Below, in pieces: positions 12,380-23,516 of a stretch of 64,000 nt of DNA (position 1 is its first letter; each line of letters opens with the position of its first letter). Under the pieces are notes generated by a model that saw only the letters and a program-made list of their open reading frames with translations, made no database searches and had not been told where the DNA came from. Origin of the DNA: Pratylenchus scribneri (Eukaryota; Nematoda; Chromadorea; Rhabditida; Pratylenchidae); the NCBI GenBank assembly GCA_030063045.1, contig JAQSEB010000097.1:434001-498000 (forward strand), read 5' to 3'. Position numbers and translations under genes: made by a program.

Positions 12380-15211
12380 TTAACATCTCAATGTCATCGG
12401 CGAATTTGCGCCATTTGCATTTTGTGTTCCACATCGAACAAATTCACCAATTGTACCCCAAGGGCATTCACCTTGTACCAATCTGACGCTGAACATTTGT
12501 CGTTGCACCGTACAATTGTTGGAATTGAATGAGGACAAAGTGTTGACAATTTGGGTGATTTTGGCCGCCGGCGTCATTGACCGATTCGAAATGGTCGTTC
12601 TCAATGAATTCAAGTAGCTATTCGAGCTGAGACGTTGGGCGGATGTCATATTTTGGTTAACGAATGTGGTCAAGGCCGTAAGCAATACAGTTTGATTGTT
12701 GGCATTTTGGGTGATCAACGGCACACGTTGGGCACAATTTCCCGAAGCGGGACATCCTTTTGAAGGGAAAGGAAAATATATTTTAATTTATGGAATTTTA
12801 GGATCAAAATGTATTTACCCTAAACAAAAAGAATTGAAAGAGTCAAATAGTACCTCCACATGTTGAATTGAGTGCAACTCGAAGGCGTTGACCGAATGTG
12901 ACATTCACTTTGGTGAATTCTTCCAACATTTTACATTGAATTCGAGGCAATGCTCCACCCAAATTGCCGGCAATATTCTCCACCAGTCTTCCGCGGGCGC
13001 CTTCATCCAATTGCTTAAATAATAAAATTATTAATAAATAAGAAAAATAAGTCCATTTTTAGAATAAGATTATTTATTGGGAAATGTTTTATGATAGGAT
13101 TGAATTCATGAATGAATATTTTTATACTTTTTTGGATAAATATAAGCAAAATTTGTGAAAAAAAATTTATATTATTCTTAAATTTACATATTTTAGCAAT
13201 TTTTTATTTTAATTAAATAATATTTTATAACATAATCACTTATTCTTAGCCTTCAATAAAAATCACTTATAGAAATTATTGAAAAATGCCAAAAAAAAAT
13301 AAATAAAATTTCGGTTGATAGCCGATCAATAAAAACAAACCGTATTCCACATGATCGCCGGTTGATCATAATTATCATCGCCACCAGACTCGAATCGAGC
13401 CACGGTTGTGCTCAAAATTGACCATGCCGAATCTGGTTGCCCGGTGATTTGGGGGCCATTGAATGTGTTTGGATGATAGACGGGTGCACCGCCCTCATTT
13501 CCATCGAATCGCATATATCCATTAATTTGGGTGTTGTTCACACGGAATGGACAATTGATTGGCAATTTCATGAAATTCACACCCAATCGATGCAATTGAG
13601 TGTCCGGATAGGCGAACAGACGGCCTTGGAGCATTTTGTCGGGGGATGCCTCAACGCCGGGCACCATCCGTGCTGGGGCGAATGCCGCCTGCTCACATTC
13701 CTCAAAATAGTTTTCCGGATTCCGGTTCAAAGTGACAGTGCCGACGGAAATCAAAGGGAATTCATTTTCTGGCCAAGTTTTGGTCACATCGAATGGATTC
13801 CAACGATGGGCGGCGGCTTGAGCGAAGGTCATCACCTGAAAATGGAACAAATATTTGATTGTCTTTTGGCACATTTAAACCTGAATTTTCAAATCCCATT
13901 TTGGGAAACTGCCATTCTCAATGGAATTGTACAAATCTCTTTGGGCATAGTCCGGGTCTTCAGCTTGCAGTTCACGGGCCCGTTGGGCGGTCAAATTTTG
14001 TACACCTTGTTGCGATTTAAAATGGAATTTGCAAAAAACGGCAGTGCCATTGGCATTCACCTAAAATAATTTCGAATTTTTAAGTGAATTAAATTAAATT
14101 AGCTAACCAATTTGAATGTGTGCGACCCAAATCCATCCATTTTCCGGTATCCATCCGGAGTACCCAAATCCGAGAAAATTCGCATAATCATATTGATGGC
14201 TTCCGGTCGTTGTGACCAAAAGTCCCAGACCATATTTGGGTCATGTAAATTCGTGCGGGGATTCCTCTTTTGGGAATGAATGAAGCTGGGGAAGAGGATT
14301 GGATCACGGATGAAGAAAATGGGCGCATTGTTGCCGACCAAATCCCAATTGCCCTCTTCCGTGTAATATTTCATGGCAAATCCCCGTGGGTCGCGAACAG
14401 TTTCGGCACTGCCCATTTCGCCGGCAACAGTGGAGAATCGCCAAAAGCATGGAGTTCGTTTTCCAATTTGGGAAAATATTTTTGCTTTTGTAAATCGGGT
14501 TATGTCATGGGTGATCACCAATTCGCCATGGGCACAGGAGCCTCTGGCATGGACCTGGGGAAAAGAAATTTATTGTAAATTGAAAAACAAATTAATGTAT
14601 GATTGATTAGATTATGAGATGAATATAAGACATTGAATTTTGCTTAATAAGTAAAATATTTTTCAAATAAATATTTATTTTAAATAAATCTTACCAAAAT
14701 CTATATAATAGCACGAAAATGAATTAATTTATGAAAAAATTAAAGAATTTGATTGAAAATTGCAAAAATGTCAATATATAACAAAATTAATAAACAGTTT
14801 TCGCTTTTTTGTTCATAACTTTATGGCCTATTTACCTATTATATGTTGATTAATCATTTTGATATCAAAATATTTTACAGAAATAATTTTAATACGCTTT
14901 AAAGATTGCGAAGAAATTGTATATGAGTTTCCTCCCTAGATTACCACTCGTTCCGGAATGCGTTCCCTGTCAAAATGGGACATTTCATCCAAGTAAACAA
15001 CATCTTGAAGCAGAATTGGGCCCCTTGGTCCAGCAGTCAATACAGCAGTTTTTGTGGACACCGGTGCACCCCAAGAAGTAGTCATTCGTTCTCGGTTGGG
15101 TTTGGATTGTAAAAATTCCACAAGTTGTTGAGCGGCACGATTTGATGAAGCATTTTGTCCCATTGAATTGGCAATGAGGAAGGAGAAGGCAAAAATGGTG
15201 AAGGTGGACAT
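12380..15211 (-). CDS. Secreted heme catalase with C-terminal extension
   Basis: Six minus-strand exons, 15211-14945, 14554-14108, 14060-13881, 13835-13341, 13013-12854 and 12756-12380, give 1926 nt in frame, 641 residues. Catalase converts hydrogen peroxide to water and oxygen. The distal His91 ([12 protein letters not shown]), distal Asn164 (GNWDLVGNN) and proximal heme ligand Tyr374 ([15 protein letters not shown]) are all present, with the same spacing as His75/Asn148/Tyr358 of human catalase. Residues 1-18 are a signal peptide and no peroxisomal SKL-type terminus exists (it ends LRC), so secretion is predicted. It is ~100 residues longer than usual catalases; the extra C-terminal part carries several Cys (STCGG, ASGNCAQ, NNCTV, GECPWG, VRCGT) and Asn-X-Thr sites, suiting an extracellular protein. 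A Cys96 replaces the usual Gly/Ala in the GxGAHG motif. A role against host or environmental peroxide is inference. Confidence 0.93.
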
Positions 15212-16847
15212 TTTAATGCTTAATTTTATGAAATGAATTTTGGGGAAAAATGCTCAATATTTTATATTGAACCTATAGAAACCACATTATTCAAAAAAGT
15301 TTATTAAAATGGATCCATAAAATGTTTAAACAGTTGCCTAATCCTCCTTTGGCCAAATTCGAACCAAAGTCATAAAATATAAATTTATTTAAATTTTATT
15401 AATCCAATAAAATTTTTATATTTGTTCATCTGACATTGCTGGATGAATGCCTGTGAAATAATTCGGAAACTAAAATTACCCTCTATTTCATTTTAAAATA
15501 TGCAAATATTCCACCTTAAATGATTCAAACACAAAATGGAAAAATGGAATTTTTTTTTGCTATTCTACGAGATCTTACAAACTATACGAAAAGAATCATA
15601 GGATTGAAATTTTTATATTAATAACTGAAAAATGAACCAATTTGCGTCAAGGAACTATTCACAAATCGCAATCCAAAAAAGGAATTATTTTGTTATATTG
15701 GCAATCCTAATGTTGAATTTTTAAATTCCTATTTCCTAATTTTATCGATAATAAAAAAAAGAGTGAATTAAATTATTTATGTAATTTAATTAAAATATTG
15801 GAAATAAGAGAAAAAAATAATAAAGAAAACATCTTAAAAGAATAAAAAAAATGAAAAAATTTTATTTGATATGAATAAATTTTAGCCATTTATTAATGAA
15901 CCTTTTAAATGGTCTAAAATTGTTTAAAATTTCAAATTTACTTTTTAGAATTAAACAGAAATTATGATGCTCTTCGATGATACAAATATTTGTCTGGAAT
16001 TATTTAAATTTAAATGCAAATAAATATCCTCATTGATTCGGATATTAAACAATTATTAAAGTGCAAAAGAAAATTTAAAAAATAAATATTATTTTTAATT
16101 TATTAATTTATTAAATCATGATTCTCAGAATTTTTAACAATTTTTACACAGTACAACAGCTTAATTTGCCCTTTAACAATTGTTGTCTATTTCAAAGAAT
16201 CTGCAGTACAGACAATGTTATCACATTCAAATTATTTGACTTTTGACAACATCCAATAATTAATTTATTCATCATTTTTTTTTTTGATTATATTTCATTG
16301 CACCTGCCTACTTTTTTACACCTAAATTGTTGGGTGAATAAAATCTTCTGAAATTTTTTAAACAACAATCAAATTGGCAGGTTAAAATTCTTATTATAGT
16401 GAGAAAGTTAAAGTTTTTATATTAATAAAATTGTGGGGTATCCTTATCTTGATGAGAATGCAATTATTAATTTTTTTTTCATTTTTAAAAAAAATCTGTT
16501 CATTTGTTCATTTAAAAAGTTTTAGTATCTTTTGATTGTAATTTTTTGGAGCATTAGAGTAGTTTGCAAATATATAGACCGTAGATTTTAAAATAAATTC
16601 GAAAAGAAATATATGGCACTTGAAAATAATAAATTCCTCTAAAAGTCATTTTTAATTTTCAAAACAAAATAAAATAAATTTTACTCGAAAAATTCGAATT
16701 TATTAAACTTAAAACCCTAACTTTTTTAAAGTTTATTTCTAAAAATTTAAGAAGGTCAATTATAGAGGAAATTTGGGTTTCCCAATGATATACATCTTTC
16801 CAAAAATTATAAAAGAATGGCCCATGTACTTGAATTAGACTACTGTA
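15212..16847. other. Long AT-rich intergenic region
   Basis: Divergent spacer between the catalase 5' end (-) and the receptor fragment (+). It is dominated by A/T runs. No coding exon, RNA gene or clear repeat was recognised. Confidence 0.4.
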
Positions 16848-16997
16848 TAGGGTTAATTATATGTGGGCGTAACGTTTACACGTAACGATTATACGCAGCG
16901 ATTTTGGGCTAATTAAACATTACGTTATACGCTCCTTGATTATACACATTTTACTTTATACGCTTTTTCATTATACGCTTGCGTATAATTAACCCTA
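16848..16997. mobile_element. 150-bp miniature inverted-repeat element
   Basis: A perfect 14-bp terminal inverted repeat, TAGGGTTAATTATA ... TATAATTAACCCTA, bounds 150 bp. The interior repeats ACG-rich words (GTAACG, TTATACGC) in both orientations. No coding capacity and no flanking duplication was found. It lies just upstream of the receptor fragment. Confidence 0.75.
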
Positions 16998-17073
16998 CGT
17001 GTTGTTCATACTAAAATGAATTTATGTATTTCTTAAAAAATTTTCCCAAATTATTATTTAATTAATAAAAAAA

Positions 17074-19033
17074 ATGAGTTCATTTGTGGCTAATTCGTTG
17101 CCCAAGCTGATGATGATGATTAATTGGCCAATTCCCTTGATTGGAACATTCTTAAATGCATTCATATTTTATGTCACATTGAAAGATAGGTAAACATTAA
17201 ACTCATTTCGAGTTAAGGTCCAAATTCATTGCTATTAAAATAAATAATAAAAATCACTTTTAATCAATTAAATTAGATCACTTCATGGCACTTGTAATTT
17301 TTTAATTGGCCTCAATTCCATATTCGATGCATTTGTTCAATTCTCATGGGTCACAATTTTTACTTTTATCCAAATTATACAAGAAAAATGGACACTTTTA
17401 ACGTGTTTATTTCTGAGTTGGCCAACTATGTCCGGTTTTGTTTGTTCCAGCCTATGCATTTTGTTGATTGGCTGTGATCGATTGATTTGTGTTGTTTGGC
17501 CAATTTGGTCAGTAACAAGAAAATTTTATTTTTTTAATGAATACAAATTATTGGAATAAATGTTGAGAAATAAATGTTGAGAAAAAGAAAATTATTTACG
17601 AATAAAATTATTTTGCTCAAAAATTTGAGATAAAAATTTTGTGGCCATCTTTTTATAATCTGTAATAAAATTTATTTACTCTTAAAATTTTTGGAGAAAT
17701 ATAACCTAGATAAGGGCTGCCATCTCCAAAACTCAAAAACCTGGCAAAAAACGGGCAAAAATTTTCAAAAACCTGGCAAAAAAACCGGGCATGCTTAAAA
17801 AGGTGTAAAAAACAAAATAAATGCTTATAAAAATGTTTATTTTCATTTTTAACTTATAATTTGACTTATTTTAGTCAATTCCGCTTGAGAAATAAGCATA
17901 AAATGAATTAAAATTTTCCCGCTAGGAAAAAATTTTTAGTCAAAAATAGCCGCCCAGCGAAAAATTTGGTCTAAAAATGGCCGCGCAGCGAAAAATTTTA
18001 ACCATTTTAAAGTAAAATATAAAAATATGGCTAAATACTGGCAAATTATATAAAACCTGGTAAAAATCTGGCAAAAACAAAAACCGGGGAAAAACCTGGA
18101 CCGGACCCTCAAAACCGGGGAAATCCCCGGTTTTCCTGGTATTATGGCACCCCTGATACCTAGATATAATTTAAGGATAGATAAAAGATTTAAAAATAAA
18201 CAAAATTTGTCAAATTTTATGGTCTCAAAAATATTGATTTTTTGTCATTGTTATGTTTAAAAAAATAAATTTTAGGGTAAATAGATAATAACGGATTAGT
18301 ATATTTAATTTTAATAATAATTTTGCTAGAAAAATCTAATATTTTAAAAAGCATATTATTCATTAACATCCATAAAGGCATTTAATTAATTAGGAATGAG
18401 ATTATAAATTGAATCCATTAATTAAGTTATAAAAACTAATAAATAAAAAGATTAATAAAAAAAATAGCAAAATTCAAAATAAAAAATCAATTTAAAAATT
18501 TTTATTTTAGGTATCGTTCGAAGAAATCCAGAAAACTTTATATTCCTATGCTTTTTATCATTGTGTTGCTTTATTATGCCTGGATTATGCAATTTCCAAT
18601 TCGCACAATCATAATGTTGGGCCCAAATTCGTGAGAGCCCAATTAATATTTACCTAAAAATATTATTTAAAATTCCAAATTGTATGCATTTTTATTGATA
18701 AATATATGTTATTTTTAGTGGTTAAATTAATGAAAAAACAAAAATAACAATTTAATGGCTCAGTGATTTGAAATTAGATCGAATCTATCGATCTCGTTTT
18801 ATCGTATTATCGATTGATATTTGCTTTAATTTATGTTAGGTTTTACCATATTCAAAAAATGTCATCCGAAAATTTTCGCGAACATTCTTCCAAATATCCA
18901 TTCGATCATATCAAAATTGATCCTTGATGTTTAAAATTATGTTATAATAATTGAAAGGATTTTCTAGTCAATATTCGGATGATAATATATACCCAAATGT
19001 TCCGGCGCCCATTTGCCCAATAGGACCGCAAAA
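17074..19033 (+). pseudogene. SRSX-like chemoreceptor, first half only (TM1 to extracellular loop 2)
   Basis: Exons 17074-17189, 17277-17507, 18511-18630 and probably 18968-19033 join in phase (2,2,2). They encode TM1 (WPIPLIGTFLNAFIFYVTLK), the SLHGTCNFL loop, TM2-TM3 ending in IGCDRLICVVWPIWY (the SRSX equivalent of DRY) and TM4, then a loop with PAPICPIGPQKC. The 231-nt second exon has exactly the length and phases of its counterpart in the complete receptor at 23517-26241, so the two are paralogues. No exons for TM5-TM7 could be found before the next gene; a hAT-like element (19121-19536) and an annexin fragment follow. I call it truncated, but distant 3' exons cannot be excluded. Intron 2 carries another miniature element. 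Confidence 0.65.
17712..18157. mobile_element. hAT-like miniature element with GGGGTGCC ends
   Basis: Flanked by an exact 8-bp duplication ACCTAGAT (17704-17711 and 18158-18165). The ends read AAGGGCTGCCAT and, in reverse complement, ATCAGGGGTGCCAT. The interior holds repeats of AACCTGGCAAAAA and blocks like GCCGCGCAGCGAAAAATTT that recur, inverted, in the element at 34600-34968. It lies in intron 2 of the receptor fragment and has no coding capacity. Confidence 0.75.
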
Positions 19034-19120
19034 GTGTGACCAAAATCTTAACTAGTACCAAAAATAAATAATATTCAAAAATTATGGCCCGGAGAGAAAA
19101 TGTCTCACCATAGATTTAAT

Positions 19121-19536
19121 TAGAGATCGGACGATACGGTATACCGAAACGGTATTTTCGAACCGGATACCGACCGGAAAATTTTTTTTTGATTTTTCGG
19201 GATTTTTCGGGATTTTTCTGTATTAAAAAATCAGAGCATTTTTCGTAACTTAAAATACTAATTTTATAATACAAATATTTCTCTTTTAAATTATTTATCA
19301 TTTTTCTATTAAAGATAAAAATTTTTTATATTTTTTTAAAGAATTACCAGAATACCGAAAATACCGCGGTATTTTTTCGGTTTCGGTATTTTTCGGTATC
19401 GGTATTTTTTCGGTAATACCGAACCGGATACCGACCGGAAAATTTTTTGATTTTTCGGTATTTTTTCGGTATCGGTATTTTTCGGTAATACCGTGCCGGA
19501 TACCGATCGAAGCGCCTTGCCGAATGCCGATCTCTA
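19121..19536. mobile_element. hAT-like MITE, perfect TIRs and 8-bp duplication
   Basis: A perfect 10-bp terminal inverted repeat, TAGAGATCGG ... CCGATCTCTA, flanked on both sides by the 8-bp duplication GATTTAAT (19113-19120; 19537-19544). The 416-bp interior repeats words such as TTTTTCGGTAT and GGTATACCG and encodes nothing. The 8-bp duplication and TAGAG ends fit the hAT superfamily. It separates the truncated receptor from the annexin fragment. Confidence 0.92.
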
Positions 19537-19675
19537 GATTTAATATCGAAGGTAATCCCAGTGTGGTGTTTTTAATAAATTCGACATTTTTGAGTCAAAT
19601 CATTGTCTGCATCTTATATTTGTTTTGATTTAAATTAAATTCATCTCGCTGAAATATCAATTATTCTTTTTTTAG

Positions 19676-20705
19676 ATTGCCGAACAATTGAAGAATGTAA
19701 ATATAGTTTCTAATAAAGCCAAATTTATTGAATTGCTGGTCAAACAGAATGCTGCGCAAATGAGTGAGGTAAGATGATTTTTTAGTTTTAGTCATTAATA
19801 TAGGAAGAATAAATAAAGAATTATAAATTGAACATAAATAGACGACGTATATAAAATAAATTGGGCTAGGAAAGAAGAGACGGCGTTAGGTGATGTCCAA
19901 ATGTAAATTACTATTTTAATCTTAAGTAATGGATAATATAATATTACTCTGCCTGTTCCTGATTTAATTCCGTCTATCTGATATTAATTCCGCCTGTTTT
20001 GATTTTAATTTCGCATCTTCTGATTTTTTTTTTTGATAATTTTCAAAGCCCCAAAAAATGGCCAAAATTTGGAGTCTAAATGTATTTATTTACCGACATT
20101 TTTGAACAAACTAGAAAAGTTCATTATGCTATGAGACATACCCTAAAAGGGGGTTGGGGAGGTGGGGGTGCTACTAATAGAGGAAATACTTATAAATAAT
20201 TTAAAATTCATTTTTTTTTGCCATTTGCCTGATCAAATAAATTAAAATCTGGCAAATAAATAATATCTAAAATTTGTATTTTATCATTTTTATTTATAGG
20301 TAATGAAAGAATATAATGAAATAACAGGCAAAACAATTTTGTCGGTTGTGAACGAAATGTTTCCAGAAAAATACGAGTAAATTTTCGTACAGTACAATTC
20401 GTTATTCTTCTATTCATATTTTCAGTGCTACATTGAGGAATGCAATTAGGATGCCTCTACCGATTTTCTTCAACAAATCAGAATTTTTTGCTATTCGGAT
20501 CGAGAATTCGATGGATGGGCGCAGTAAGCGAGTGAATGACTGGTGAGACGGGGATTGAGAATCGATGTGGAATGCACTTTTTAAGATTCGTTTGATTGTT
20601 AGCCGTTCCGAGATTGACTTGGCCAACATAAGCGACGCATACGCTACAAAATATGAAAGAACGCTTATGTATAGAATTAAAAAGAAAACTTCTGGCACTT
20701 TAAAA
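19676..20705 (+). pseudogene. Annexin fragment (repeats 3-4 only)
   Basis: Four exon-like blocks, 19676-19768, 20300-20376, 20426-20531 and 20586-20705, give about 132 codons. They match annexin repeats 3 and 4: FIELLVKQNAAQMSEVMKEY, then FFAIRIENSMDG and RLIVSRSEIDLANISDAY, then RIKKKTSG. Annexins bind acidic phospholipids through Ca2+. Repeats 1-2 and the end of repeat 4 (after TSGTLK) were not found, and the third-to-fourth junction needs a weak site and omits ~4 residues relative to annexins, with the genomic space between holding stops in that frame. This is probably a decayed or truncated copy; a divergent functional gene with missed exons is the alternative. It lies directly after the truncated receptor. 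Confidence 0.62.
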
Positions 20706-21369
20706 GTACGATTTATTTTAAAAAAAAACAATTTCTAATAGCACATAATTAGGCTAGGCCAAAATCGGTTAACCGAACCGAAATGAAATTGAAACCAAGG
20801 ATGTTTAGCCCAAAAAGCAAAAACCAAAACAGAATTGCAAAAAAAAAGAACGGTTTTAGTTTTTTAACTTTCGCCCTAGTGAGGGGTAATTTTTGGTTAA
20901 AATTATTCCGCGCGGGACCATTTTTAGCTTAAAAATATTTCGTTTCAATATTGGCTTAAATTTTCCTAATATTGAGCAATTTCACTTTGATTTTTCTGCT
21001 GGGCGAGACAATTTTTGGCAAATTTTATCGATGCAGGCAATTTTGGTTATTTTTTTTGTAGCCAGAAATTTAGAAATTGATTAATAATAAAATAAAGGAG
21101 ATGATATCAGAATTATTTATTTTGTTTTTTGTTGATTTTTTAGATATTTTATGAAAAATTTAAATTTTGAAAATTTCATTGGCTTTTTTCAAAAACCACT
21201 CAAAACCCTACCGAAACCGATGATTTTTGCAATATACGAAACCATAATCATAATGAAGGTTTCAAAAACCGGTCTAAACCGAAACTTAAATTTCATTTTA
21301 AAATCGACTTTGGACTACTCTACAATAAATAATTTACTAATTTCTTTCCAGAATGGTCTAATCGCACTT

Positions 21370-22235
21370 ATCACTGGGAATGGTTATATGACTTTTCCGG
21401 CTCAGAGTTTTCCGCCCCGGACTTTTCCGGCTCAAAATCGGACTTTTCCGGCCCAAAATCGGCCTTTTCCGGCCACAATTCGGACTTTTCCGGCCCATTT
21501 TTTTAAAATGAAATTTTTCCGGCTCGGACTTTTCCGGCCAAAAATTGGTCTTTTCCGGCCACAATTGGGACTTTTTCGGCCACAAATCGATTTCCGGCCT
21601 TTTTTAAATTCTTACCATTTTTCTTTTTTTGTTGGAAAATAATTAAACAAAACATAAATAAACAATTTTTTATAATATGATTGTAATTATTTTACAATAT
21701 TATAATATTTTCTTATAATTGAACCCAAAAGGCCCTCATTAGGGACAACAAAATTATGAGTGAGTGCAGATTTGGATGTTTTTTAAATGATAAAATTGAC
21801 TTTTGTTTTTATATTTTGTCAATCATGTGCATTTGAAGTTTGAACTAAAAAGTTCACTTTTGTATAGAAATTAACCTTTTCCAAAAAATTGGAAAAAATA
21901 AGAATTTTGAAAAAAATGGGCCGGAAATTTGCCCTTTAGGCATTTGATAAAATTATATTTCATGAATTTTTTTTATAATTATGGTTTATTTAATTATTTT
22001 CCAAAAAAGAAAAAAGAAGAATTTTGAAAAAAAATGGCCGGAAAAATTCGAATTGTGGCCGGAAAAGACCGATTTTAGGCCGGAAAAGTCCGAGCCGGAA
22101 AAATTTCATTTTAAAAAATGGGCCGGAAAAGTCCGAATTGTGGCCGGAAAAGGCCGATTTTGGGCCGGAAAAATCCGATTTTGAGCCGGAAAAGTCCGGG
22201 GCGGAAAAGTCTGAGCCGGAAAAGTCGGAGCACCC
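21370..22235. repeat. CCGG-rich long palindromic element
   Basis: The left arm (21390-21600) contains tandem units GACTTTTCCGGC..CAAAATCG; the right arm (22030-22235) carries the same units in reverse complement (GGCCGGAAAAGTCCGA). Arms extend into matching A/T-rich flanks (AAGAAAAATGGTAAG-like, ATTATTTTCC), with a ~370-bp AT-rich centre. Outer ends read GACTTTTCCGGCTCAG on both sides. The open frames here on both strands (repeated R-P-E-K-S/F-P-A-type peptides) are by-products of the repeats. Probably a non-autonomous transposon; no clean target duplication. Confidence 0.8.
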
Positions 22236-23516
22236 TGGGAATATGCCTTCACGAAGGAGGAGGATGTCAATTGTCAATGGGGATGGAGATGGGGATACAA
22301 GGGGATCATCATTGAGGAAGTGAAGATGAAGGAAGAAAAAGTTGTTGATGAATGTTGATATGAAAATTCATTATGTTTTTTGATGGATCAAGCCAATCAC
22401 CATGATCCATCAAGGCATTAATCACCACGCGAACTATTCCTTTTTATCCTTTCTTTTTTCCTTCCCCTCCTATTTTATATTTACTCTTCGGAAGTAAAAA
22501 AAAAATGTTGCAAAGATTTGATTTCTATTGTCGACCTCTGTAACAATAGTAATAGATGGAATAATTATATATTTCGCCGTTAATTTGGTAAATCGTAGAA
22601 TTTACTATACTAAGATACTGATGAGCTTGTAATTTCGTATATTTCGGCTTTTAACATTCAACATATTGAGTTCGGACTTTAATGAAAATCTATGTTTAGA
22701 TTTTATTTATTCTAAAAAGGGAATATAATCCATTTAATTTAATTATCAATATTTTCACAAATATATAGACCACATTCATTTAATGGCAATTTCATTTAAT
22801 GATCACCCGTACATTCAATTTTATTTTTCTTCAATAAATAAATTAAATTTTCATAAATTAATAAAATTCTTATTTTCCCTGTTTGTTTTTCACGAATCTG
22901 TTAAAATAGAAATATTTGAATGAAATAATTTATTAAAAAAATACAATCATATTCTGCTTTAATTCATGAATAATTACAATCAGGTCATACAGCATTTATA
23001 ACTATAATATTTGAAAAATCAATTTTATCCTTCACAATATTGCGTCATTAATTGAGAAATGTCATTCTGCTGTTTACATTCACATGCTTCAGTCTCTTTA
23101 AATTAATTTAATATTCTTAAAATTAATTTATTCCATTTTGCCATCTAAAATATGTATGAATTAGTTGACAGATGGAAAATGAACATTCACTTCACAGCTG
23201 CTTTATTAATTTAATCAGAAAATTCCACTAATACTGTCAACACAAAAAGGAAATATAATAGCAGGTGGTCGACATCGACAAAGAATTCAATTAATTTATT
23301 AAAGTTTAACCGAAATCCGAAACTAAGAAATATCAAAATTCTGGCAAATCGTGTAAAATCCTTTTTGAAAAATGAATTAAAAAATGTTCAATAATGAGAA
23401 ATATTGCTTTACAAATTAAAAATCTTCAATGACAAATTTGGGGATACCAAAAAAAAACAAAGTCAAAATAATTTTACAAATTTCAGTATGAAATAAGCGT
23501 TAAAAGGTGTCTCGAA
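22236..23516. other. Intergenic upstream of receptor gene, no gene seen
   Basis: AT-rich spacer; nothing recognised apart from a purine-rich patch near 22250-22340. Confidence 0.35.

Noticed and set aside
13437..14606. Long plus-strand frames over the catalase gene
   Set aside because: Antisense shadows of the minus-strand catalase exons.
20893..21642. Plus-strand frames after the annexin fragment as further annexin exons
   Set aside because: No annexin motif (such as the LLLxLC end of repeat 4) appears; the later part is the CCGG repeat.
21358..22323. Several open frames with repeated R-P-E-K-S-type peptides
   Set aside because: They are translations of the inverted CCGG tandem repeats.
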